Below are positions 1 to 8,292 of a stretch of DNA of 47,032 nt, piece by piece. A model generated the notes under the pieces. It was given only the letters and a program-made list of their open reading frames with translations, was not told the DNA's origin and searched no databases. The stretch is from contig JAAESG010000100.1 of assembly GCA_024229615.1 (NCBI GenBank), positions 1-47,032 of the forward strand, given 5' to 3'. The stretch's first letter is position 1; the number at the start of each line of letters is the position of its first letter. The stretch comes from Gammaproteobacteria bacterium. Lineage in GTDB: Bacteria; Pseudomonadota; Gammaproteobacteria; GCA-001735895. Position numbers and translations under genes: made by a program.

Positions 1-1
1 A

Positions 2-973
2 ATGGAGAAGATGAGGCTCTTTCTGCTTATATTTCTTTGTTTTTCCATAATCATCACGATCTATTTTGGCAATTTAATAAATCGGAAATATCACAGGGTT
101 CGAGAGGACCTTAATACACGGGATGCCCTGGTTGATCAAAATGTTTTAATGGCCAGATACGATAAAGATGGTGTTGTTATCGCTATTAGTAATGCTCTTT
201 GTCGCAAGCTGGGAGGAGTAAAGCATGACTTTGTCGGGAGGAATTGTAACTTTTTTGTGCTACACAATGAGAGAGAAGAGCTTCTTTCTGAAATATCAAA
301 ATCAATTTTGACGGGCATGTCCTGGAAAGGAGAGTTTCGAAGGTATACCGAGAAAGGAGAGGTACTCTGGCTAGCCTCTACGATTTTTCCTGTCACAAAT
401 GGTAGGACGGACCAAGGAAATGAATATCACAATATTCTTGAAGACATAACTCACCATAAACTTCTCGAAGAAGTTTCCGTAACCGATACCCTTACTTCAC
501 TCTACAATCGTAGAAAATTTGATGAGATATTAGATCATGAATTCAAGTTGGCCAGGAGAAGGAATGTATCTCTTGCCCTTGCCATTATTGATGTAGATTA
601 TTTTAAGAAATACAACGACCATTATGGTCACCCTGGCGGGGATAAGGTGCTTGAGCAGACAGCTTTATCTATTCGGTCTAGCCTTTCCAGGCCGGATGAC
701 TATGCCTTTCGCTTGGGAGGTGAGGAATTCGCAATTATATTTAGTGATCTGGGAAAGGAAGCCGCGCTGGAAATGTTAGATAAAATCCGTATTAATATTG
801 AACAACTGAGAATCGAACACAGCCCGGACTGTGTGTCTAAATATCTAACTATTTCTATCGGAGCTAAGGTAAGTATTCCAGATGAGCTAAGCGATAAAAA
901 TGCCTGGTATAGTGAGGCGGACAACTTGCTATATAACGCTAAACAAAAAAGAAATGCTGTGATCGTAGGTTGA
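2..973 (+). CDS. PAS-GGDEF diguanylate cyclase, possibly 5'-partial
   Basis: Predicted membrane-anchored diguanylate cyclase that would make c-di-GMP from two GTP. One hydrophobic segment lies at residues 5-23, a PAS-like sensory domain at about 43-155 and a GGDEF domain at about 158-320. The catalytic signature is GGEEF at 239-243. RPDD at 230-233, five residues upstream, fits the RxxD inhibitory I-site, so product feedback is likely. The first ATG sits at base 2 and the frame may continue left of the window, so a longer periplasmic sensor part cannot be excluded. The DNA is visibly richer in A+T than the following genes, suggesting different ancestry. It is followed at once by a hairpin array. 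Confidence 0.9.
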   Translation: MEKMRLFLLIFLCFSIIITIYFGNLINRKYHRVREDLNTRDALVDQNVLMARYDKDGVVIAISNALCRKLGGVKHDFVGRNCNFFVLHNEREELLSEISKSILTGMSWKGEFRRYTEKGEVLWLASTIFPVTNGRTDQGNEYHNILEDITHHKLLEEVSVTDTLTSLYNRRKFDEILDHEFKLARRRNVSLALAIIDVDYFKKYNDHYGHPGGDKVLEQTALSIRSSLSRPDDYAFRLGGEEFAIIFSDLGKEAALEMLDKIRINIEQLRIEHSPDCVSKYLTISIGAKVSIPDELSDKNAWYSEADNLLYNAKQKRNAVIVG

Positions 974-979
974 ACATTG

Positions 980-1181
980 GAGTTTCCCATGGGGAACTCT
1001 GAACAACCACCGGCTAGAGCCGGTGGCTTCCGGTTACGGCTAAAAGCCGGATCGATCGGCCATTCGGCCGATTATCCTGATCGAGTGCACTGGCGCGCGT
1101 CATCACGCGCCTGCCACCCCGCCTAACACGCCTGTCATCCGTCGCCTAAAGGCGAGGGGCTTACGGATCCCCGATCAGGGA
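980..1181. repeat. Array of back-to-back hairpins, possible mobile-element remnant or structured RNA
   Basis: Six perfect or near-perfect inverted repeats follow each other: 980-999, 1007-1026 (9 bp, CCACCGGCT/AGCCGGTGG), 1037-1049 (CGGCT/AGCCG), 1055-1072 (ATCGGCC/GGCCGAT), 1095-1110 (GCGCGT/ACGCGC) and 1142-1155 (TCGCCT/AGGCGA). In addition CCTGATCG at 1076-1083 pairs with CGATCAGG at 1172-1179, enclosing the last two hairpins in a multibranch fold. No ORF is seen. The right edge abuts a truncated LysR gene. Such GC-rich palindromes are typical of IS200/IS605-type ends and REP/MITE-like elements, but no transposase is present, so the class is an inference. Confidence 0.6.
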
Positions 1182-1193
1182 CTCTAAAAGGGG

Positions 1194-1487
1194 AATTTTC
1201 GCCGTTTTAACAATTATGTGGTTGCGTTGCAGGCCGCCGAGGAGAACCCGGGGATTGTGTTGGGATGGCATTCACAGGTCGAAGCCCTGATTAGAAGCGG
1301 TAAACTGGTCTGTATCAGCGATATGGAAATCCCGGTACCGGGATCATTTTATCTGAGCTGGGACGAAAGCCGACCCCTTTCGGAAGCCGCTCGGTGCCTG
1401 CGTGACTGGTTGATCTCGGTCGGCAGGGAATTTACCGGGCCGCGGGCTGGTGATTCCGCTTTGCCAGGTGAGTCAGCGCGTTGCTGA
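1194..1487 (+). pseudogene. LysR-family regulator, C-terminal fragment only
   Basis: The reading frame from about 1194 matches the last third of a GcvA-like LysR effector-binding domain: RFNNYVVALQAAEENPG, then GIVLGWHSQVEALIRSGKL and a closing LRDWLIS helix. The N-terminal HTH and most of the effector domain are absent, and homology starts within about 15 bases of the hairpin array's right edge. A GTG at 1218 could nominally start an 89-aa ORF, but there is no reason to think it is translated. The tail overlaps the convergent HDOD gene. Read as a 5'-truncated remnant left by an insertion or deletion. Confidence 0.75.
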
Positions 1488-2868
1488 CTAGCATGATGGC
1501 GGATTTGAACTTGATATAACTGATTTTGTCGAGCCCCGTGACCGCCTGGGCACGGTCACAAAAAATCATTCCAACCGGTTTGCCCGCGACATGTAGCGAC
1601 ATCAGGAAAAAACTCTCGTGCAGGAAGCTGGCCTTGAACTTAGCTGGCAGCGAGGCTTCGTACTTGTGGTAGTCGTCGGGTTCAATCCACAGGGCCCGAG
1701 GTTTGCCGATCAGTGATTTGAGCAGGCTCGCGTTGCTGATATCGATAGTCAGGTTTCTGATCGGTGAGAGCTCGCTGATCCCTTTGCCCGCGCGAGTGCC
1801 GAGTTTGCTTTTATCCGCTGACAACAGCATCAAGACAACCCGGGTCAGATGTAAATCGTCGTGCAGGTGACGTAATAGTAAGTCCAGTATCTGTGCCTGG
1901 GTCGGTTGCGCTGTTTCTAACAGGGTTTTGATACGGTTTTCGAATTCCTGTCCATCGGGTTGCTGTTTATCGGGTTCTGGCACAACCGGTTTTGCTATTG
2001 CTCGGTCGGGCATTATGATCAGGCGGGCGGCGGCAGGCAATACGTCATCGAAAGGACAATGACGCGCCGACTTGATGGCCACGGCTTGTAAATGCTTGTA
2101 GAAACCATTGAGCGATTGATTCAGGTAAGCCGCGCATACTTCCTCGGTCGCCTTCATCGCGCTGTGATACCAACCGACCTCGGCCTGGTGAGAAATGTCT
2201 GCGGCGAGCTGTATCAGGCGGGCCTTGCGTCCAGTCAGAATGTTCTGCTCGAGCGACTCGGTCACTAGTGCGGGCAAATACGATTTTTCCGCATAGACAC
2301 GTCCGAGTTCATGAAAATCGAATCCGAAAACGGGCTTTGCGCTATTCGCTTCGCTACCCAGATCAAGAAATCTCGCCTGGTATTGACGGTAATTGTCCTG
2401 GTCGAACAGGCAGGCACAGAATTCACCCACATTGTGCAACAAGGCGGCACTGCGGATTTCGTGGATGGCGCGAATTCCCTGGGAACCAATAAAGTGGTCG
2501 AGTTGTGCCAACAGGTGATAAGTACGGCTCATCAATTGATGGTAAGCCTGGCGTCCAGGCGCATACAGATGGGATTCATTGAGTACCTTGTGCTGCATAA
2601 CCAGATCGGCAATTGCGCTGTCGCCAAGAAGGCTGAGCGCGGCATGGACAGAATCGACTCCATTTTTACCGCTATGTAGCAGTTTACTGTTCACATCGTG
2701 AAACAGGGACAGGCTCATGCCTGGATCGAGGGCGATGATATCAGCCAGGTCGCCTACCGTTTTGCTGTGGTCTTCGATGGTCTCCAGCGCTTTGCTGTGA
2801 GATATACCTAGCGCAGGTATCAATTCATGATGTGTCGACAACCAGGATCGGGCCGCTTTTTCGCTCAT
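1432..2868 (-). CDS. HDOD-domain signalling protein with C-terminal GAF-like region
   Basis: 478 aa, cytoplasmic, no signal peptide. Residues about 10-210 form an HDOD domain (for example IALDPGMSLSLFHDVNS near 45 and SAALLHNVGEF near 142), a non-catalytic relative of HD phosphohydrolases common in chemotaxis and c-di-GMP pathways. Residues about 300-470 resemble a GAF-type fold, a weaker call. It is the last gene of a four-gene minus-strand operon and starts 6 bases after the PilZ gene stop, so it probably works with the stator and PilZ proteins in motility control. Its 3' end overlaps the LysR remnant in the opposite direction. The exact biochemical role is unknown. Confidence 0.85.
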   Translation of the reverse strand: MSEKAARSWLSTHHELIPALGISHSKALETIEDHSKTVGDLADIIALDPGMSLSLFHDVNSKLLHSGKNGVDSVHAALSLLGDSAIADLVMQHKVLNESHLYAPGRQAYHQLMSRTYHLLAQLDHFIGSQGIRAIHEIRSAALLHNVGEFCACLFDQDNYRQYQARFLDLGSEANSAKPVFGFDFHELGRVYAEKSYLPALVTESLEQNILTGRKARLIQLAADISHQAEVGWYHSAMKATEEVCAAYLNQSLNGFYKHLQAVAIKSARHCPFDDVLPAAARLIIMPDRAIAKPVVPEPDKQQPDGQEFENRIKTLLETAQPTQAQILDLLLRHLHDDLHLTRVVLMLLSADKSKLGTRAGKGISELSPIRNLTIDISNASLLKSLIGKPRALWIEPDDYHKYEASLPAKFKASFLHESFFLMSLHVAGKPVGMIFCDRAQAVTGLDKISYIKFKSAIMLVSNALTHLAKRNHQPAAR

Positions 2869-2874
2869 TGTCGT

Positions 2875-3438
2875 TCAGGATTCCTGTGCATTGCCCAATG
2901 ATTCGATTTGTTTGCCGTGTATGTGTTTGATCAGGATTTCACGATCCGCTTCGTGCAAGTGCTCGAAATCGAAACTAACTCTAAATCCAGTCTGCTCGTC
3001 ATCCTCTTCGATCAGCACGACCCGAGCGATAGTGACAAGTCTCAAGCCCGTGGGTAAGAGCTTCAGCTTTAATTCGACCAGCTCGTCTTGTTGTGACGCC
3101 TGGTCAGCATGAAAGGCAATACCCTGTGCGCTCAGATTGACTGACTTACGCATCATCGAGTGCTCATCTTCGTCCACTATGATTTTGTCGGTGATGCGGT
3201 CGATCTGTTTTTCCAGCACGTTCAGGTAACGTCCCAGTTCGGGCATTTTGCTTTCGATTTTGTGGCGATCTGCGATGTGCTGCTCGATTTGAAAATTGTA
3301 GTTGTTACGAATCGAAAAAGCGTGCTCGTTGGCCCAGAAATCTTCCAGGCACTCGTCTATTTGTGCCTCGGTAATAACTCGGCTGAAGATCAATACTTCA
3401 TCGTCGATGCGATAGTAACGCCGTCTTTCATCTGTCAT
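2875..3438 (-). CDS. PilZ-domain protein with helical insert
   Basis: 187 aa. The N-terminal arginine motif RRRYYRIDD (5-13) and NLSAQG (101-106, the D/NxSxxG motif) together form a c-di-GMP site in PilZ proteins. Here they are separated by about 90 residues of charged, mostly helical sequence (about 22-92) instead of the usual short spacing. This recalls PilZ proteins such as Xanthomonas XC_6012, which oligomerise through added helices. The gene lies 9 bases after pomB and 6 bases before the HDOD gene. A plausible role is coupling c-di-GMP level to stator function, as YcgR-type proteins do; that link is inferred from context. Confidence 0.85.
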   Translation of the reverse strand: MTDERRRYYRIDDEVLIFSRVITEAQIDECLEDFWANEHAFSIRNNYNFQIEQHIADRHKIESKMPELGRYLNVLEKQIDRITDKIIVDEDEHSMMRKSVNLSAQGIAFHADQASQQDELVELKLKLLPTGLRLVTIARVVLIEEDDEQTGFRVSFDFEHLHEADREILIKHIHGKQIESLGNAQES

Positions 3439-3447
3439 TTTCTGATC

Positions 3448-4359
3448 CTAGCCGTCGGGTTGTTCGACGTAATCGACATTTTCCGCAGGTGACTTCCCTT
3501 CGATCGAGTAGCGATTGCCATGCAGCACGCTAATTTCGACGCGACGGTTCTTGGCTCGATTTTCCCAGCTGTCGTTCGGGACGATGGGCTCGTTGTCGGC
3601 TAGAGCCCTGATCTCCATGCGTTCCGGATCAATATCGCCCTGGCGGATGAAAAAGTGGACCACACTGGCTGCACGCGCCGCGGATAAATCCCAGTTGGAA
3701 CGGAAGCGGCTGGTTTCTATCGGAATATCGTCGGTATGCCCGGCGATAACAAAGTGCCCGTCGCGTTGATTGAGGACCTCGGCGATCAGTTTCAGAATCG
3801 GCAGAAAATCCTGCTTCAGTTTGGCGTGGCCTGAACCGAAGGAGCCGCGTTCGCGGATACGGATCAGTACGCGGTCATTGTAGGCTTCAACTTCGAGCAG
3901 GCCGTCACCGATAGCCGCAGCCAGTTCGTCCTGCAATTCCTCGGCTTCTTCCTGGGCCTCTCGCTGGGCTTTCTGCTGCGCTATCGCTTCGGCCTCGGCT
4001 TCACCTACGCCACCGTCGTTGCGTGACTTCGAATCGTTGTAGTCGAGATTGGTTTTGGTGTCGTCGATGGTTTGTTCGCGCATAATTTCGAGCGGGGTCA
4101 CCTCGGTCGGGGTTCCCGGGCTGTATTGCTTGGCGATAACACTGGTGCCTTTGGGAATTTCAGTTGCTTTGACGATGCGTTGCACGCCAAAGGCCAGTTT
4201 CATCGCACCGGCGACCTGCTTGTACTTGAGTACATCCATTTCCGCAAATGACAGTAACAATACGAAAAAGCACATCAACAGAGCCATCATATCGGCAAAG
4301 GTTGCGAGCCAGGGAGGTAATCCCTCCTCGCAGGGAGGGCAATCGCATTCTTCACTCAT
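3448..4359 (-). CDS. pomB: Flagellar stator protein PomB/MotB
   Basis: 303 aa. A single transmembrane helix lies at about 20-42 and carries the ion-binding aspartate D23 in TFADMMALLMCFF. A low-complexity E/A/Q-rich linker (about 120-150) follows, then an OmpA-like peptidoglycan-binding domain (about 160-285) with GHTDDIPI and the NWDLSAARA motif. The short Cys-rich N-terminus (CDCPPCEEGLPPW) and the ADMMALLMCFF segment resemble sodium-type PomB more than proton-type MotB. It pairs with pomA, which starts upstream on the same strand with a 66-base gap. Sodium specificity is inferred from sequence resemblance only. Confidence 0.9.
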   Translation of the reverse strand: MSEECDCPPCEEGLPPWLATFADMMALLMCFFVLLLSFAEMDVLKYKQVAGAMKLAFGVQRIVKATEIPKGTSVIAKQYSPGTPTEVTPLEIMREQTIDDTKTNLDYNDSKSRNDGGVGEAEAEAIAQQKAQREAQEEAEELQDELAAAIGDGLLEVEAYNDRVLIRIRERGSFGSGHAKLKQDFLPILKLIAEVLNQRDGHFVIAGHTDDIPIETSRFRSNWDLSAARAASVVHFFIRQGDIDPERMEIRALADNEPIVPNDSWENRAKNRRVEISVLHGNRYSIEGKSPAENVDYVEQPDG

Positions 4360-4425
4360 CTCGGCCCGACCTGGTGCTAAACGTCACACTGTCGATGAAT
4401 CCAGGTACAGTGGGTTGCGACAACA

Positions 4426-5181
4426 CTATTCTTCTTCCTGGCGTTTGCTTTCCGGTAAATAGGCGTTCAGCAATTGCTTCAATACGCGTGGATTAGTGCC
4501 TTCCTGTATACCGCCGATTGACTCCAGGATCAAGTCCTTGTTGAGCTTTTCGTAGCCGCTGATCAAGATTAACTTTTCCGACAGCGGCGAGGCGAAGGCA
4601 TTGGCGATAACCGCACCGTAGAGCGTGGTCAGCAACGCGACCGCCATGGCCGGGCCGATTGCGGCAGGGTCGGACATGTTCGCCAGCATCTGCACCAGGC
4701 CGATCAGGGTTCCAATCATTCCCATAGCCGGTGCGTAGGTCGCCATCGCCTTGAACATATCGGCACCGACGGTGTGTCGTTCGATCGACATGTTGATGTC
4801 TTTGCTGAGCAAGCCCTTGACCACATCGGGCGCATGGCCATCGATGCACAGGCCGATACCACGCTCGAGGAAGTCATTGCTGATTTCCCGCCCTTCGAGT
4901 GCCAGAATACCTTCCTTGCGAGCAACATTTGCGAGTTCGACCGATTCGTCGATCAGTTTTTGCGGTGCATCGAGTTTATAGAAAAATCCTTTCAGACCTA
5001 TCTTGAAGGAGCCCAGGAAGTTGCCCAGGGTGACCCGCATCAGCGTTACCGCAAAGGTGCCACCGACCACGATTAGCAACGACGGGGGGTTGACGAACAG
5101 GTGGAAAGGACCACCCAGCATGATCGCCGCAGAGATAATGATGTATGCCAGTATGAATCCAACAATGGTTGCGATGTCCAC
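4426..5181 (-). CDS. pomA: Flagellar stator protein PomA/MotA
   Basis: 251 aa inner-membrane protein with four predicted helices (about 5-22, 34-50, 150-172, 182-204) and a large cytoplasmic loop between helices 2 and 3 that would contact the rotor. Conserved pieces include the PSLLIVVGGT region and APAMGMIGTLIGLVQML in helix 3. The start is GTG at 5181 with AGGAG 9 bases upstream. It is the first gene of the pomA-pomB-PilZ-HDOD operon. The 162 bases upstream (5182-5343) contain no gene; no flagellar-type promoter was recognised there. Confidence 0.92.
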   Translation of the reverse strand: MDIATIVGFILAYIIISAAIMLGGPFHLFVNPPSLLIVVGGTFAVTLMRVTLGNFLGSFKIGLKGFFYKLDAPQKLIDESVELANVARKEGILALEGREISNDFLERGIGLCIDGHAPDVVKGLLSKDINMSIERHTVGADMFKAMATYAPAMGMIGTLIGLVQMLANMSDPAAIGPAMAVALLTTLYGAVIANAFASPLSEKLILISGYEKLNKDLILESIGGIQEGTNPRVLKQLLNAYLPESKRQEEE

Positions 5182-5343
5182 CCAGTTGCTCCTGTCTTCC
5201 TATGAACGAGTAAATTGGAGTCTCGAGCATTGTTACAACGCGACTCGTATAGGTTATCGGTCGAGTGGGTGGAATCTTTAGCTGCAGGGCTCGAAAATTG
5301 AGAGGTAGCCAGGGGCTGAATTCACGCATTACTGCCGTCGATT

Positions 5344-5847
5344 TCAAGCTTGGCGCAGTTTCCATAGAGGCCGCTGTTGCACATCGACTAACTGGTGAAA
5401 AATCAGCCACTTAAGCGCATCTTCGGCATCATCCTCAAACCACGCTTTAGTGGATCCCAGGCGGAAGCTGTAACCCCAGCTATCCATGTCGGCGAATATG
5501 CGTTCGCGTCCAAGGCAGGTGAGTTCGTCAGCGAGTAGTATCTGCAGGTAACAGACGGCATTTTCCTCGGCCTCGTCGCTCGCGGCATCGGTATCGAGCC
5601 TGCTGCGCCGCGCCGGATCAAGGCACAGGTAATGGCAAGCTTCGTGGAGTATGGAGTGCAGCGGGGTGTCCACGCGGGCGTGGAGGAGGTCCGCTTGCAA
5701 ACCCGCTTCGTCGTCACCCCAATAACTGCCGGGTATTGGTTCGTGCTGGACACCAACTATGAGGGTCAATCCGAACCGCGTCAGTAGCGCTGTCAATTCC
5801 GTGCTGTCTATCTCGCCGAGACGCAGAACATCGGAATTAGTCGGCAT
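5344..5847 (-). CDS. Small HExxH metallopeptidase-like protein of unknown function
   Basis: 167 aa, no signal peptide. The motif HSILHEACHYLC (about 65-76) contains HExxH (HEACH), the zinc-binding and catalytic signature of zincin proteases. The following DEAEENAVCYLQ segment could supply a downstream glutamate ligand. The rest is not recognised. The start overlaps the end of the tetR gene by 11 bases, so the two are probably translationally coupled, in the order mazG-tetR-this gene. The substrate is unknown; protease activity is inferred only from the motif. Confidence 0.7.
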   Translation of the reverse strand: MPTNSDVLRLGEIDSTELTALLTRFGLTLIVGVQHEPIPGSYWGDDEAGLQADLLHARVDTPLHSILHEACHYLCLDPARRSRLDTDAASDEAEENAVCYLQILLADELTCLGRERIFADMDSWGYSFRLGSTKAWFEDDAEDALKWLIFHQLVDVQQRPLWKLRQA

Positions 5848-6424
5848 AAGCCTGTAGCAGTTTGGCGATGGTTTGCTGTAACCGCCACCATTCTTCGGCC
5901 TTGTATTGTTGGGTTTGCTTGCGAGTGCGTATCACGAGGTAGTTTATCGCGGCCCCGAAAACCCCGAGGATGCCACCGATGTCGATGTTCGGCTGCTGAT
6001 AGTAGGCACGGATGCGTTTTACCAGCTCCATACCGCGCTCCCCTCGGATACGTGCAAGGCTATTGGTCAGGTTGTTTTGCTCCGACATTTCCCAGGCCAT
6101 GATCTCGAGCGCCAGAGGGCGTGATTCGAGTGCCTTGACGTAGCGGCCGAGCAAGGTCTGCAGGTAGTCAGGCAGTGCGATGGAGGCACAGTCGATGGCC
6201 GATTCGGTAATAATCTCATCCACTCGCCACCACAGCGTGGTGGTGTCGGCAAAGGCCAGTAATAATTCGTCAAAACCACCAAAATATCTATAAATCAGGA
6301 CTTTATCGCAACCAGCCTGGCGTGCGATTGCGTTAATGCCGACTGCGGGGTAACCCTGTTCGAGTAAAATTGAGCCCACCGCGTTAATAATTCGTTGTTC
6401 GGTATTTTTTCTGCTTCTACTCAT
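5837..6424 (-). CDS. TetR/AcrR-family transcriptional regulator
   Basis: 195 aa when started at ATG 6424 (MSRSRKNTEQRIINAVG). The frame is open upstream to 6511, but that part overlaps mazG and reads as non-coding. The N-terminal HTH spans about 10-55, with AVGINAIARQAGCDKVLIYR and YRYFGGFDELL typical of TetR proteins. The C-terminal ligand domain (about 75-195) is divergent, so the inducer cannot be predicted. It starts 7 bases after the mazG stop and overlaps the HExxH gene downstream. It may control this operon; no operator was identified. Confidence 0.88.
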   Translation of the reverse strand: MSRSRKNTEQRIINAVGSILLEQGYPAVGINAIARQAGCDKVLIYRYFGGFDELLLAFADTTTLWWRVDEIITESAIDCASIALPDYLQTLLGRYVKALESRPLALEIMAWEMSEQNNLTNSLARIRGERGMELVKRIRAYYQQPNIDIGGILGVFGAAINYLVIRTRKQTQQYKAEEWWRLQQTIAKLLQAYAD

Positions 6425-6431
6425 GCCTGAT

Positions 6432-7214
6432 TCATCCCACCGTGGCCTTGGATTCCTGCCAGAAGACTTCCATTTGTTCGAGTTGCTGTTGATCCATTTC
6501 GATGCCGGCAAGAGTCATTTGTTGTTGGACATAGGCGAAGCGGCGCAGGAATTTAAGATTGGTATTACGTAACGACATTTCAGCGTTAACCCTGGCGTGG
6601 CGCGCGAGATTGACGCAGACGAACATCAGATCACCGAGTTCATCGCTGATCGCCCTGGCGTCGCTGTTGTCAAAAGCATGCCTGAGTTCGGCCAGCTCTT
6701 CTTCGAGCTTGTCAAAAACCGGGTTTATATCAGGCCAGTCGAAACCGAATCTTGCGGCTTCCTGCTGAATTTGACGAGCTCGGTAAATGGCCGAGTTTGA
6801 ACCAGACTCCTGACTCAGGCCTGTATTGTCTGGCACTGATTTTTCCTGTTGCTTGAGCGCCTGCCATTGCTGTGACAGGTCTTCATCACTCAATTGTTGA
6901 TCGCGCTGACCACCGAATACATGTGGATGACGGCGTCGCATTTTGTCGGTGATGCCCTGGGCGACGTCATCGAAGTTAAACTGTCCCTGCTCTTCGGCGA
7001 TACAGGCGTGAAACACGATGTTGAACAACAGGTCGCCGAGCTCCTCCTTCAGATTCTCGGTATCGTTGCGTTCGATCGCGTCCAGCACTTCATGGGTTTC
7101 GTCCAGTGTATAGCCCGCAATCGAAGCACTGGTCTGGCGTATATCCCAGGGACAACCGCTTTCCGGGTTACGCAGATCCTTCATTACCTGCCGCAGGTTT
7201 TCTATTGCGCTCAT
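6432..7214 (-). CDS. mazG: Nucleoside triphosphate pyrophosphohydrolase MazG
   Basis: 260 aa, close to the 263 aa of E. coli MazG. It hydrolyses (d)NTPs to NMP and pyrophosphate, which cleans damaged nucleotides and affects (p)ppGpp pools. Two MazG repeats are visible: CPWDIRQTSASIAGYTLDET with EELGDLLFNIVFHA in the first half, and EEELAELRHAF with DELGDLMFVCVN in the second. The start is ATG 7214; the upstream in-frame extension to 7310 runs into the divergent amgK region and has no family homology. First gene of a minus-strand operon with tetR and the HExxH gene. Confidence 0.93.
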   Translation of the reverse strand: MSAIENLRQVMKDLRNPESGCPWDIRQTSASIAGYTLDETHEVLDAIERNDTENLKEELGDLLFNIVFHACIAEEQGQFNFDDVAQGITDKMRRRHPHVFGGQRDQQLSDEDLSQQWQALKQQEKSVPDNTGLSQESGSNSAIYRARQIQQEAARFGFDWPDINPVFDKLEEELAELRHAFDNSDARAISDELGDLMFVCVNLARHARVNAEMSLRNTNLKFLRRFAYVQQQMTLAGIEMDQQQLEQMEVFWQESKATVG

Positions 7215-7289
7215 AAGTTCTATTGCGTTTGAATCATTAAAAACCCGATAATACCGGCCTTTTAACAGATTCGCAGCTGTAACTGCCAG

Positions 7290-8285
7290 ATGAAAGACAG
7301 ATCGACACAATTAAACCATTGGCTTGATCAACTTGGCTACCATGACTATGGCTTGAGTAAGGCCTCTGAAGACGCCAGTTTCCGATCCTATCTGAGGCTG
7401 AAAACGTCGACCGACTCTCTGATCGTGATGGATGCACCACCGGGCATGGAGTCCTGCGATGAGTTCATCCAGGTGGCGCAAAAACTGCGCGAAGCCGGCT
7501 TAAACGCACCCGAGATTATTGCTCGCAACCTGGACAATGGATTCCTCGTGTTGACAGATTTTGGTGCTAGCGATTATCTGTCTCAACTCAATGCGCAAAC
7601 CGAGGGGCCGCTCTACGCGGATGCGCTGGGGGCATTGTTGCTGATGCAGACCCGCATTGACACAAATGATTTACCCGCCTATGACGAAGCATTGTTGCAG
7701 CGCGAGATGGATCTATTTCACGACTGGTTCCTCGGCCAGATGTTGGGAATAACGCTCGAGCCGCACCAGCAGGCGGTCTGGCAAGCGGCTAAACAGGCCC
7801 TGGTGGATAACGCGCTAGCGCAACCCCAGGTGTTTGTGCATCGAGATTACCATTCGCGCAACCTGATGAAACTCGAACATCACAATCCGGGGATTCTCGA
7901 TTTTCAGGATGCGGTCAAGGGACCAATCACCTATGACCTGGTCTCGCTGTTGCGTGATTGCTACGTGGCCTGGCCGCCGTCGCGGGTCGATGAATTGGCG
8001 AAGGGCTATTATGAATTAGCGTGCGCGCAGGAATTGGTCGACATCGAGGCTGCACAATTCATGCGCTGGTTCGACCTGATGGGTGTGCAACGCCACCTCA
8101 AGGCGGTCGGAATTTTCTCGCGCCTCAACATGCGTGACGGCAAACCCGGTTACCTGAAAGATATTCCGCGTACCCTCGAATACATTCGCCAGGTCGCTGC
8201 TAAAGACAAGTCCATGGAGAGCCTGCTATCGCTGTTCGACAAATTGCACTTGAACTCACGAGTCGGAGCGCTAGAAACGCGATGA
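7290..8285 (+). CDS. amgK: N-acetylmuramate/N-acetylglucosamine kinase AmgK
   Basis: 331 aa, aminoglycoside-phosphotransferase-like kinase fold. The catalytic loop HRDYHSRNLM (about 188-197) and the metal-binding ILDFQDAVKGP (about 205-215) are intact. AmgK phosphorylates cell-wall-derived MurNAc (and GlcNAc) at C1. The murU gene follows after 7 bases, which supports this function over a generic aminoglycoside kinase. Together they form the Pseudomonas-type shortcut that regenerates UDP-MurNAc and bypasses MurA, the fosfomycin target. It diverges from mazG across a 75-base intergenic region. Confidence 0.9.
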   Translation: MKDRSTQLNHWLDQLGYHDYGLSKASEDASFRSYLRLKTSTDSLIVMDAPPGMESCDEFIQVAQKLREAGLNAPEIIARNLDNGFLVLTDFGASDYLSQLNAQTEGPLYADALGALLLMQTRIDTNDLPAYDEALLQREMDLFHDWFLGQMLGITLEPHQQAVWQAAKQALVDNALAQPQVFVHRDYHSRNLMKLEHHNPGILDFQDAVKGPITYDLVSLLRDCYVAWPPSRVDELAKGYYELACAQELVDIEAAQFMRWFDLMGVQRHLKAVGIFSRLNMRDGKPGYLKDIPRTLEYIRQVAAKDKSMESLLSLFDKLHLNSRVGALETR

Positions 8286-8292
8286 GCAAGCT

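Noticed and set aside
980-999. Simple intrinsic terminator of the GGDEF gene
   Set aside because: The stem has no T-tract and is only the first of six adjacent hairpins, so a larger element is more likely, though a terminator role is not excluded.
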